A DNA stretch of 8,677 nucleotides from Bacteroidales bacterium UBA2861 (GTDB lineage Bacteria; Bacteroidota; Bacteroidia; Bacteroidales; UBA932), in contig DEFD01000002.1 in NCBI GenBank assembly GCA_002350615.1, forward strand, positions 1-8,677. Reading direction: 5' to 3'. Under the pieces are notes generated by a model. It had not been told where the DNA came from. It searched no databases and was given only the letters and a program-made list of their open reading frames with translations. Each line of letters begins with the position of its first letter. Position 1 is the stretch's first letter. The position numbers and the translations under genes are program-made. Of this stretch, positions 1 through 5,860 are shown one piece after another.

Positions 1-1388
1 AAGCAGAACATGATGAAGTAACCTGCAGGTTTGCCTTCGAATCCGAGGAAGGTAAATGCGCTGCCGGCATTCTCGGCATAAGTAAAGAGCTTTCCTGCAA
101 TCTTCTGGATAAACATCGAGCCTACTCCTCCAGCCATTGCACCGATTCCGGTAATGGTTGCGATGGCGCTCTTGGGGAACATGTCACCGACGGTGCTGAA
201 GATGTTGGCGCTCCATGCCTGATGTCCTGCGGCGGCAAGGCCGATGAGGATGGCCGGCCACCAGGGGCTGTTGAAGTGGACTCCGAGCGGCTGTGCAAAC
301 AGGGCGCAGAGAGGGAAGAATGCGAAGATGAGCATTGCGAGCATTCGTCCTGCATAAGGGTTCATGCCTTTCTTCTCCACGAAAATGCGGGGCAGATATC
401 CTCCGAAGATGGAGACTACCGTCACGATTGCATAGAGGGTGAAGATGAGGGCCTGGCCCAAACCGGAAGTGGCGGGTGCATTGAACTGGTTGCTGAAATA
501 TGAAGGCGCCCAGAAGAGGAAGAACCACCACACGCCGTCGGTGAAGAACTTACCGGTGATGAAAGACCAGGTCTGCTTGTAACCGAATGCCTGCCAGAGA
601 GATATGGATTTCTCGTGCTTTGCGGCTTCGGCAGCGGCGGCTTTCTCCGCGGCCTCGGCTGCATCGTCCTGGTGGATATATTCAAGCTCGGCTTCGTTCA
701 CATGCTTGCTGTTCTCGGGCTTGTCGTACATGAATGCCCAGAAGAACATCCAGATGAATCCGAGGGCACCGATGATGATGAAAGCCATTTCCCATCCGAA
801 AGCCTTGGCAAGCGGCGGGATGGTGAGAGGGGCTGCGAGGGCTCCTACAGATGCACCGGCGTTGAAAATGGATGTCGCGAAAGCGCGGTCCTTCTTGGGG
901 AAGTACTCGGCCGTAACCTTGATTGCGGCGGGGAAGTTTCCGGCCTCGCCAAGTGCGAGGATGCCCCGGCATAGCAGGAACAGATATACGGAAATGGTAG
1001 ATACTGTGAGAGCTATGCTGCTTCCGGCTTCAACGGCACGCATCGCGGCCACGCCATCGAGCCCGGCGATATGGGCGGTTGCCCATCCGCATGCCGCATG
1101 GAGGCAGGCGCCTGCACTCCACACACCGATGGCGATGAGATAGCCCTTCTTGGTGCCCATCCAGTCCACGAACTTGCCAGCGAAGAGGCAGCAGATCGCA
1201 TAGAAGATGGAGAAGAAGGCGGTTATTGTGCCGTAGTTGTCATCGGTCCAGTGGAATTCCGGCTTGATGAATTCTTCGTAAGTGAGAGAAAGTACCTGGC
1301 GGTCGAGGTAGTTCACCGTAGTGGCTACGAAGAGGAGGCTGCAGAGCCACCAACGCCAGTTGGTCATCAGTTTTTTCTGTGTTGACAT
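1..1388 (-). CDS. exuT: Hexuronate:cation symporter, MFS (ACS family), C-terminus off the window
   Basis: An inner-membrane major facilitator protein that probably imports galacturonate or glucuronate with protons. The ATG at 1388 opens 462 codons that are still open at the left edge, so only the last few helices or tail are missing. Visible hallmarks are the first helix with NYLDRQVLSLT (residues 26-36), the MFS loop 2-3 motif GKFVDWMGTKKG (71-82), and RGILALGEAGNFPAAIK (141-157) followed by EYFPKKDRAFATSIFNAG. This pattern is typical of the anion:cation symporter branch that contains ExuT. The central cytoplasmic loop (about 222-262) is highly charged and alanine-rich. It starts 3 bp after the eda stop, so the two are almost certainly cotranscribed. 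Substrate is inferred from family plus the surrounding uronate enzymes; a related sugar acid such as galactonate or glucarate cannot be excluded. Confidence 0.88.
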   Translation of the reverse strand, partial: MSTQKKLMTNWRWWLCSLLFVATTVNYLDRQVLSLTYEEFIKPEFHWTDDNYGTITAFFSIFYAICCLFAGKFVDWMGTKKGYLIAIGVWSAGACLHAACGWATAHIAGLDGVAAMRAVEAGSSIALTVSTISVYLFLLCRGILALGEAGNFPAAIKVTAEYFPKKDRAFATSIFNAGASVGALAAPLTIPPLAKAFGWEMAFIIIGALGFIWMFFWAFMYDKPENSKHVNEAELEYIHQDDAAEAAEKAAAAEAAKHEKSISLWQAFGYKQTWSFITGKFFTDGVWWFFLFWAPSYFSNQFNAPATSGLGQALIFTLYAIVTVVSIFGGYLPRIFVEKKGMNPYAGRMLAMLIFAFFPLCALFAQPLGVHFNSPWWPAILIGLAAAGHQAWSANIFSTVGDMFPKSAIATITGIGAMAGGVGSMFIQKIAGKLFTYAENAGSAFTFLGFEGKPAGYFIMFC

Positions 1389-1391
1389 GGT

Positions 1392-2057
1392 TTATCTTGC
1401 GTTTTTGATTATTTCGAGTGCTTCTTTGCAGAGGGCGCTTATCTTGTCCCATTCACCTGCTGCGATAACTTCCTTTGGGAAGAGGTTGCTGCCCATTCCC
1501 ACTGCGGTTACGCCGGCCTTGAACCAGCCTTCGAGGTTCTCCTTCGTGGGCTTCACGCCGCCGGTAACCATAAGCTGGCTCCAGGGCATGGGGGCGCGGA
1601 GGCCCTTGATGAATGCGGGACCGAGCACATCGCCGGGGAATACCTTGCAGAGGTCGCAACCGGCTTCCTGGGCCGCTCCGACTTCGCTAACGCTGCCGCA
1701 ACCGGGGGCATAGGGGATGAGCCTGCGGTTGCAGACAGGGGCTACTGCCGGGTTGAAGAGGGGACCCACCACAAAGTTGGCGCCGAGCTGGATGTACATC
1801 GCGGCAGTGCCGGGATCCACCACGCTTCCGATTCCCACTATCATGCCGGGGAGTTCAGCGTTGGCATATTTCACCAGGGGGCCGAATACTTCCTGTGCGA
1901 AGTCGCCGCGGTTTGTGAATTCGAAGGCGCGCACGCCTCCGTCGTAGCAGGCCTTCAGCACCTTCTTGCTGATTTCCAGGTCCGCATTGTAGAACACCGG
2001 CACCATACCGGTTTCCTTTATTGTCTGCAGTGTCTGCAGTTTGCTGTATTTTGCCAT
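1392..2057 (-). CDS. eda: 2-keto-3-deoxy-6-phosphogluconate (KDPG) aldolase
   Basis: A cytoplasmic class I aldolase that cleaves KDPG to pyruvate and glyceraldehyde-3-phosphate, the last step of hexuronate breakdown. The protein is 221 aa, close to the usual 205-225. The Schiff-base lysine is K138 in CKVFPGDV, matching the E. coli Eda FKFFPAE context. E46 and R50 in FEFTNR match the catalytic glutamate and substrate arginine. FVVGP (95-99), PGxxxxSE (118-125) and TGGV (165-168, phosphate site) line up along the TIM barrel. I chose ATG 2057 (MAKYSK) over an in-frame TTG two codons earlier, because an ATG is available and the promoter lies just upstream. It is the first gene of an eda-exuT pair. 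Some members also act on 4-hydroxy-2-oxoglutarate. Confidence 0.93.
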   Translation of the reverse strand: MAKYSKLQTLQTIKETGMVPVFYNADLEISKKVLKACYDGGVRAFEFTNRGDFAQEVFGPLVKYANAELPGMIVGIGSVVDPGTAAMYIQLGANFVVGPLFNPAVAPVCNRRLIPYAPGCGSVSEVGAAQEAGCDLCKVFPGDVLGPAFIKGLRAPMPWSQLMVTGGVKPTKENLEGWFKAGVTAVGMGSNLFPKEVIAAGEWDKISALCKEALEIIKNAR

Positions 2058-2076
2058 AGTCAAATAATATAGTTAG

Positions 2077-2108
2077 CAAAGATAAGCAATAAAAACTATT
2101 GATACAAA
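2077..2108 (-). promoter_or_regulatory. Bacteroides-type promoter for eda-exuT
   Basis: On the minus strand a -33 TTTG (2108-2105) is followed after 20 bp by TATCTTTG (2084-2077), an exact match to the Bacteroidetes -7 consensus TAnnTTTG. Transcription would start near 2070, leaving only about a dozen bases of leader before the eda ATG at 2057. The consensus is established for the phylum; its use here is inferred from sequence. Confidence 0.7.
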
Positions 2109-2128
2109 GGAGGGATTATTAAACAGTT

Positions 2129-2159
2129 TTTGGTATTCAGATAAACTTTATTAAATTTG
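2129..2159 (+). promoter_or_regulatory. Bacteroides-type promoter for the DUF4143 ATPase
   Basis: On the plus strand a -33 TTTG (2129-2132) is followed after 19 bp by TAAATTTG (2152-2159), a full match to TAnnTTTG. It points toward the ATPase at 2298 and would give a leader of about 130 nt. It lies back to back with the eda promoter, with 20 bp between the two -33 boxes. Confidence 0.6.
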
Positions 2160-2170
2160 TACCCGGATTC

Positions 2171-2192
2171 CCGAATTTCATAGGAAAATCGG
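2171..2192 (+). other. Potential hairpin in the ATPase leader (proximal)
   Basis: CCGAATTT and AAAATCGG flank the 6-nt loop CATAGG. Seven of eight positions pair, with one A-A mismatch. The right arm could instead pair ATCGG (2188-2192) with CCGAT (2212-2216), so two folds compete. No T-run follows, so it is not a simple terminator. Biological relevance is unproven. Confidence 0.3.
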
Positions 2193-2216
2193 ACTTGACT
2201 TCCATAAATTCCCGAT

Positions 2217-2238
2217 GCGCGGCTATTAAAGGCTGCGC
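2217..2238 (+). other. Potential hairpin in the ATPase leader (distal)
   Basis: GCGCGGCT and GGCTGCGC flank the 6-nt loop ATTAAA, giving an 8-bp stem with two G-U wobbles when transcribed as plus-strand RNA. On the minus strand the wobbles become mismatches, which favours the ATPase leader orientation. It is not followed by a T-run. It ends about 60 nt before the ATPase start codon. Confidence 0.33.
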
Positions 2239-2297
2239 CTCGGAAATACAAATAAATATGATATTTCACTCGGCTTGCACTTTAATTCTAATAAACC

Positions 2298-3437
2298 ATG
2301 TATAAGCGAATCTTCGACATAGAGAACCAGCTGGACGAAGGGATGTTCCTCTTCGGAGCTCGCCAGGTGGGCAAATCCACACTTCTGCAGGAGCGTTTCC
2401 CGGATGCCATCTATTATGACCTGCTGATTGATTCAGTCCGCAAGGCGTTCAAGCGCAACCCGGACTCCTTCAGGGAGGCGCTGCTTGCCAAACCTGCCGG
2501 AACTCTGGTTATTGTAGATGAAATCCAGAAAGTACCTGAACTGCTGGATGCCGTACATTGGCTGATGGTAAACCGGGGGCTTCATTTCATTCTTAGCGGT
2601 TCAAGTGCCCGGAAGCTGAAGAAATCCGGGGCCAACACCCTTGGAGGCAGGGCAAATCCCAGGACGCTGTTCCCGCTGGTTTGGAAGGAGGTCACGGACT
2701 TCCAGATAGATAAGGCAGTCCAGAATGGTATGATTCCACGCCATTATATGGTCGATGATGCAACTGACCGCCTTGAAGGATACGTGGAAGTCTATCTCCG
2801 CGAGGAAATCCGGGACGAAGCCGCCGTCCAGGACGTCGAAGCATTTGAGCAGTTCATGGAAGCTGCCGCCATTTCCGACGGCGAAATGATCAACTATGCC
2901 AACATCGCCAGCGACTGCGGCGTAGCAGCGAAGACGGTCAAGGCCTACTACCAAATCCTGAAGGATACCTTGATGGGCTATGAGATTCCGGCCTACACGA
3001 AGGTGGTCAAGAGAAACGTGGTCCAGGCACCAAGGTTCTACTATTTTGACGTGGGCCTCGCGAACTACCTCATGGGCCGTCATCACCTCAGGCGCGGTTC
3101 CGACGATTATGGGCACGCCTTCGAGCATTTCGTCATGCAGGAAATCATCGCCTATCGTGGGTACTTCCGCCGCAGGGAGAAGATTTCCTATTGGCATACC
3201 TACAACAACCAGGAAGTCGATGCCGTCATCGGCGACGCCAAGGTTGCCATAGAAATCAAATCCAGCGAGGAGGTCAAATCCCGCCATAAGAATGGCTTGA
3301 AAGCCTTTAAGGAAGAGCATCCTGATTGCAGGCTGATTCTGGTCTCACTTGACCCTATCACCAGGCCCTCAGGAGGCATAGAACTACTCTATATCAATGA
3401 CTTCCTAAATATGTTGTGGAACGGAGAGATTTTCTGA
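2298..3437 (+). CDS. AAA-type ATPase with DUF4143 C-terminal domain
   Basis: A 379-aa protein of the AAA_14/DUF4143 family, abundant in Bacteroidales and archaea but without a settled function. Walker A is GARQVGKST (20-28), with K26 binding phosphate. Walker B is VIVDEIQ (71-77) with D74 and E75. A sensor-like stretch FILSGSSARKLK (98-108) runs into LGGRA (115-119). A possible winged-helix segment lies at about 195-235. The C-terminal DUF4143 part has RFYYFDVGLANYLMG (246-260) and ends in a restriction-endonuclease-like core, D308 then E319-x-K321 (EVDAVIGD followed by AIEIKSS). It is full length and apparently intact. It lies opposite in strand to its uronate neighbours and has its own promoter, so it looks like an accessory gene rather than a pathway member. 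Nuclease activity is not shown and is often doubtful in this family. Confidence 0.9.
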   Translation: MYKRIFDIENQLDEGMFLFGARQVGKSTLLQERFPDAIYYDLLIDSVRKAFKRNPDSFREALLAKPAGTLVIVDEIQKVPELLDAVHWLMVNRGLHFILSGSSARKLKKSGANTLGGRANPRTLFPLVWKEVTDFQIDKAVQNGMIPRHYMVDDATDRLEGYVEVYLREEIRDEAAVQDVEAFEQFMEAAAISDGEMINYANIASDCGVAAKTVKAYYQILKDTLMGYEIPAYTKVVKRNVVQAPRFYYFDVGLANYLMGRHHLRRGSDDYGHAFEHFVMQEIIAYRGYFRRREKISYWHTYNNQEVDAVIGDAKVAIEIKSSEEVKSRHKNGLKAFKEEHPDCRLILVSLDPITRPSGGIELLYINDFLNMLWNGEIF

Positions 3438-3464
3438 TTGTCCTATGGGCTATGGGATTGTATT

Positions 3465-3486
3465 CCTCTGTCGGCACCGCCAGAGG
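3465..3486 (+). other. Short hairpin downstream of the ATPase
   Basis: CCTCTG and CAGAGG form a perfect 6-bp stem about 28 nt past the ATPase stop codon. There is a possible inner 2-bp extension after a T-C mismatch. No T-run follows on either strand, so at most it is a 3'-end stabilising or weak termination structure. The rest of 3438-3591 shows no convincing gene. Confidence 0.3.
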
Positions 3487-3579
3487 TGACGCAAGCAAAA
3501 GTAACGACAACAGGAACAATTACAAGTCTTTAGAAATATCGTTATCGGAATGGATAAATATTGTCCTTTCGGAAGGAGT

Positions 3580-3624
3580 AAAGAAAAAACTTATGGCCGC
3601 ATCACTTTTGGCGGTGCGACCATA
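3580..3624 (-). terminator. Intrinsic terminator of kdgK
   Basis: Read on the minus strand, TATGGTCGCACCGC (3624-3611) pairs with GTGATGCGGCCATA (3605-3592) across the loop CAAAA. Of 14 positions, 11 are Watson-Crick, 2 are G-U and 1 is a mismatch. After AG comes a T-tract, TTTTTTCTTT (3589-3580). It begins 39 nt after the kdgK stop codon. In the plus orientation the stem is poorer and no T-run follows, so it serves kdgK rather than the ATPase. Confidence 0.8.
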
Positions 3625-3663
3625 GTTCAAATAAAAGTAGAATGAAACGACTGGAACGATGGA

Positions 3664-4704
3664 CTACCTGGATACCCTTCCGGAGGCGTCGCCATTCATG
3701 AGGTTCTCGACTTCGGCTACGGTGAACTGGTTGTAGTCGCCGAAAACGGTGTGCTTGAGGCAGGATGCCGCCACTGCGAAATTCAGGGCCTTCTGGTCGT
3801 CGGGTGCATAGGTGAGCAGGCCGTAGATGAGGCCTCCCATGAAGCTGTCGCCGCCGCCTACCCGGTCCACGATGTGGGTGATGTCGTAGCGGGGACTCTG
3901 GTAGAGGGTCTTGCCGTCCCAGAGAACGCCGCCCCAGGTGTTGTGGTTGGCATTGATGCTGCCGCGCAGGGTGATGATGATCTTCTTGGCGCGGGGGAAC
4001 TTCTTCATGAGCTGCTCGCCGACGCTCTGGAAGCGCTTCTGGTCGATGGCGCCGCCGGTGTTCTCCACATCGAAGCCTTCCGGCTTGATGCCGAATACCT
4101 TGTCCGCGTCTTCTTCATTGCCGAGGATGATGTCGCTGCCTTCCACGAGAGCAGGCATGACCTCTGCGGCCGTCTTACCGTATTTCCAGAGATTCTTGCG
4201 GTAGTTGAGGTCGCAGCTGACGGTGATTCCGAGCCTGTTTGCGGCTTTGATAGCCTCGAGACAGACGTCTGCGGCGTTCTGGCTGATAGCCGGAGTGATG
4301 CCTGTCCAGTGGAACCAGTCGGCGCCTTCAAAGACCTTGTCCCAGTCTATGCTGCCTTTCTCTATGGTTGCGATGCTGGAGTGTGCGCGGTCGTAAATCA
4401 CCTTGCTCGGACGGGCCACCGCACCGGTCTCGAGGAAATAGATGCCGAGGCGCTCGCCACCGAAGATTATATGGTCGGTCTTGACATCGTATGAGTGCAG
4501 TTCCCTGATGCATTTGCGGGCAATGTCGTTGTCCGGCATGCGGGTTACGAATTCCGCGTCGATGCCATAATTGGCAAGTGATACCGCTACATTGGCCTCA
4601 CCGCCGCCGAAGGTGGCTTCGAACTGTTTGGCCTGATTGATTCTGAGATATCCTGGAGTGGAAAGACGGAGCATGATTTCTCCGAAGGTGATTACTTTGG
4701 GCAT
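3664..4704 (-). CDS. kdgK: 2-keto-3-deoxygluconate (KDG) kinase, PfkB family
   Basis: A cytoplasmic sugar kinase that phosphorylates KDG with ATP to give KDPG, the substrate of Eda. The protein is 346 aa, within the normal 310-350 range. The PfkB N-terminal signature is GGGEANVAVSLANYG (33-47). The C-terminal signature is DRVGGGDSF (280-288), with the catalytic base D286 and the anion-hole glycines. Residues that contact KDG in characterised kinases appear to be kept: Y89 in GIYFLE, R106 in YDRAHSS and R169 in DLNYRKNLW. The ATG at 4704 is the natural start, with a -7 element 26 bp upstream. It is a single-gene unit, divergent from the LacI-type regulator and closed by the terminator at 3580-3624. 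Specificity for KDG over other ketoacid sugars rests on family resemblance and on the neighbouring eda and uxaA. Confidence 0.92.
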   Translation of the reverse strand: MPKVITFGEIMLRLSTPGYLRINQAKQFEATFGGGEANVAVSLANYGIDAEFVTRMPDNDIARKCIRELHSYDVKTDHIIFGGERLGIYFLETGAVARPSKVIYDRAHSSIATIEKGSIDWDKVFEGADWFHWTGITPAISQNAADVCLEAIKAANRLGITVSCDLNYRKNLWKYGKTAAEVMPALVEGSDIILGNEEDADKVFGIKPEGFDVENTGGAIDQKRFQSVGEQLMKKFPRAKKIIITLRGSINANHNTWGGVLWDGKTLYQSPRYDITHIVDRVGGGDSFMGGLIYGLLTYAPDDQKALNFAVAASCLKHTVFGDYNQFTVAEVENLMNGDASGRVSR

Positions 4705-4729
4705 AAAACTTCGTTATTGGTTAATCATA

Positions 4730-4763
4730 CAAATATAGTAAATATTCCGTAAAAGATAACAAT
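4730..4763 (-). promoter_or_regulatory. Probable kdgK promoter
   Basis: The minus strand carries TATATTTG (4737-4730), an exact TAnnTTTG -7 box, 25 bp before the kdgK ATG. The best -33 candidate is ATTG (4763-4760) at 22 bp, one base off TTTG and slightly too far. A weak -33 would suit a promoter that needs regulation. Confidence 0.5.
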
Positions 4764-4766
4764 TGC

Positions 4767-4780
4767 CGTGCCCGTGCACG
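4767..4780. promoter_or_regulatory. Candidate LacI-family operator between kdgK and the regulator
   Basis: CGTGCCCGTGCACG is a 14-bp near-palindrome centred on CG (4773/4774); six of seven base pairs are symmetric, the exception being C4772/T4775. A central CpG in an even-length palindrome is the usual form of LacI-family operators. It lies where the -33 box of the regulator promoter should be, so binding would block that promoter. It is also upstream of the kdgK promoter elements. An overlapping perfect 8-bp palindrome CGTGCACG (4773-4780) is the alternative centre. Confidence 0.45.
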
Positions 4781-4795
4781 AAACGAAAAAATAAT

Positions 4796-4803
4796 TATAT
4801 TTG
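4796..4803 (+). promoter_or_regulatory. -7 element of the LacI-type regulator promoter
   Basis: TATATTTG matches TAnnTTTG and is identical to the kdgK -7 box on the other strand. It lies 21 bp before the ATG at 4825. No TTTG occurs 19-21 bp upstream; that position is occupied by the CpG-centred near-palindrome. Its overlap with the TTG at 4801 argues against translation starting at that TTG. Confidence 0.45.
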
Positions 4804-4824
4804 AAAGACTTTTTACTTCAGGCT

Positions 4825-5859
4825 ATGAAAATTACCGTAAAGGACATCGCAAGGCTCTCAGGAGTATCCAAAGGCACGGTGGACCGCGTTCTGCACAACA
4901 GGGAAGGCGTTTCCCGCAAGAGTTTCGAAAAAGTGATGAAAGTGGTCCGGGAATCCGGATACGAGCCTAATATATATGCGTCCCTGCTGGCCAAACACGG
5001 GAAGCGCGTCCTTGCGTTGCTTCTTCCGAGATCCGGAAAAGCGGATTATTGGACCCTTGTAGATGCAGGTGCCGACAAGGCAGCCGCTGCCGCCTCCAAC
5101 TTTGGAGTAGATGTAAAAAAGATTGTTTATGACCAGTACAGCCTGGATGCGTTCAGGTCCGCCTGCAAAGAAGCTCTCGACTTGAATCCGGCAGGAGTGG
5201 TTCTCCCTCCAATGTTCAAGGAGGAAACAAAGGTTTTCGCCGGACGGCTCGATGAACTCGGAATACCTTATGCCTTTGTCGATTCAAGGATAGAGGAGCT
5301 TAACTACATGGCATTTTACGGGATGCCTGCATTCAGCGCAGGGTACCTTTGTGCGGCACTTCTTACCGACAATCAGAATGTCAGCGCGGTGGGAGCGGTC
5401 CGCGTTCGCCGCGACAAAGAAGGTCTTTCCGATCCTACGGTTACGCGCCGCAATGGATTTATCCGCTATCTTGACGAACATTTCCCGGACAAGAAGAAGG
5501 CCGCCGTTTTCATAGACCCTTCCGATCCCGGCTCAATCGAACCCGCCCTCGACGGATTTTTTGAATCCAATCCCGATATCAGTCATCTTGTAATGTTCAA
5601 CTCCCGTCTGTATCTTATTACGGATTGGCTGGAGAAGCATCCCGAGCGGAAACTGCGCGTGGTGGGATTCGACAATCTGGAAGCGAATGTCGCCGCCCTG
5701 AAAAAGGGGCTTGTCACCGCGCTCATCACTCAGCGTCCCGAGCAGCAGATTGCAGGTGCAATTGACGCTTTGGTGAACCTGCTCGTCCTGGGGAAGGGAC
5801 CTCAGAAGCGCGACAATTTCATGCACATGGACATCCTTACCCGCTACAATGCGGATTAG
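4825..5859 (+). CDS. LacI-family transcriptional regulator, probable hexuronate/KDG regulator
   Basis: A 344-aa DNA-binding regulator. The LacI helix-turn-helix and hinge start at once: TVKDIARLSGVSKGTVDRVL (4-23), then VSRKSFEKV and GYEPNIYASLLAKHGK to about residue 60. A periplasmic-binding-protein-like effector domain follows (about 62-344), with the family pattern VVGFDNLEANVAALKKG (279-295). I chose ATG 4825 because it puts the HTH at residue 3 as in other LacI proteins; an in-frame TTG at 4801 overlaps the -7 box. It is divergent from kdgK and convergent with uxaA, one base between stop codons. The setting implies control of uronate genes and of itself through the CpG-centred near-palindrome at 4767-4780. 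The inducer (KDG, galacturonate or a derivative) cannot be read from the sequence. Confidence 0.87.
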   Translation: MKITVKDIARLSGVSKGTVDRVLHNREGVSRKSFEKVMKVVRESGYEPNIYASLLAKHGKRVLALLLPRSGKADYWTLVDAGADKAAAAASNFGVDVKKIVYDQYSLDAFRSACKEALDLNPAGVVLPPMFKEETKVFAGRLDELGIPYAFVDSRIEELNYMAFYGMPAFSAGYLCAALLTDNQNVSAVGAVRVRRDKEGLSDPTVTRRNGFIRYLDEHFPDKKKAAVFIDPSDPGSIEPALDGFFESNPDISHLVMFNSRLYLITDWLEKHPERKLRVVGFDNLEANVAALKKGLVTALITQRPEQQIAGAIDALVNLLVLGKGPQKRDNFMHMDILTRYNAD

Positions 5860-5860
5860 T

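Noticed and set aside
604..1143. A 179-codon plus-strand frame opposite exuT
   Set aside because: It is an antisense shadow. The minus frame encodes a recognisable MFS transporter throughout.
2023..2040. Tandem TGTCTGCAG-like repeat near the start of eda
   Set aside because: It is only two copies and encodes the LQTLQT of the first helix, so it is coding sequence rather than a repeat element.
2601..3320. A 239-codon open frame antisense to the ATPase
   Set aside because: It is fully contained in the ATPase gene, shows no family motifs, and the ATPase frame has clear Walker motifs.
3564..3577. Small perfect hairpin TCCTT-TCGG-AAGGA
   Set aside because: The stem is only 5 bp, with no T-run in plus orientation, and lies beyond the kdgK terminator T-tract. 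It could easily be chance.
3416..3625. A 69-codon plus-strand frame starting with GTG and overlapping the ATPase 3' end
   Set aside because: The sequence resembles no family I know, it starts inside the ATPase by a GTG, and its last codons lie in the kdgK terminator stem. It is probably chance.
3751..4494. A 247-codon open frame antisense to kdgK
   Set aside because: It lies wholly inside a well-supported kinase gene and has low-complexity V/A/D composition typical of an antisense shadow in GC-rich DNA.
4801..4824. TTG start that would extend the LacI-type regulator by eight residues
   Set aside because: The TTG overlaps the -7 box, and LacI-family proteins begin just before the HTH, as ATG 4825 gives.
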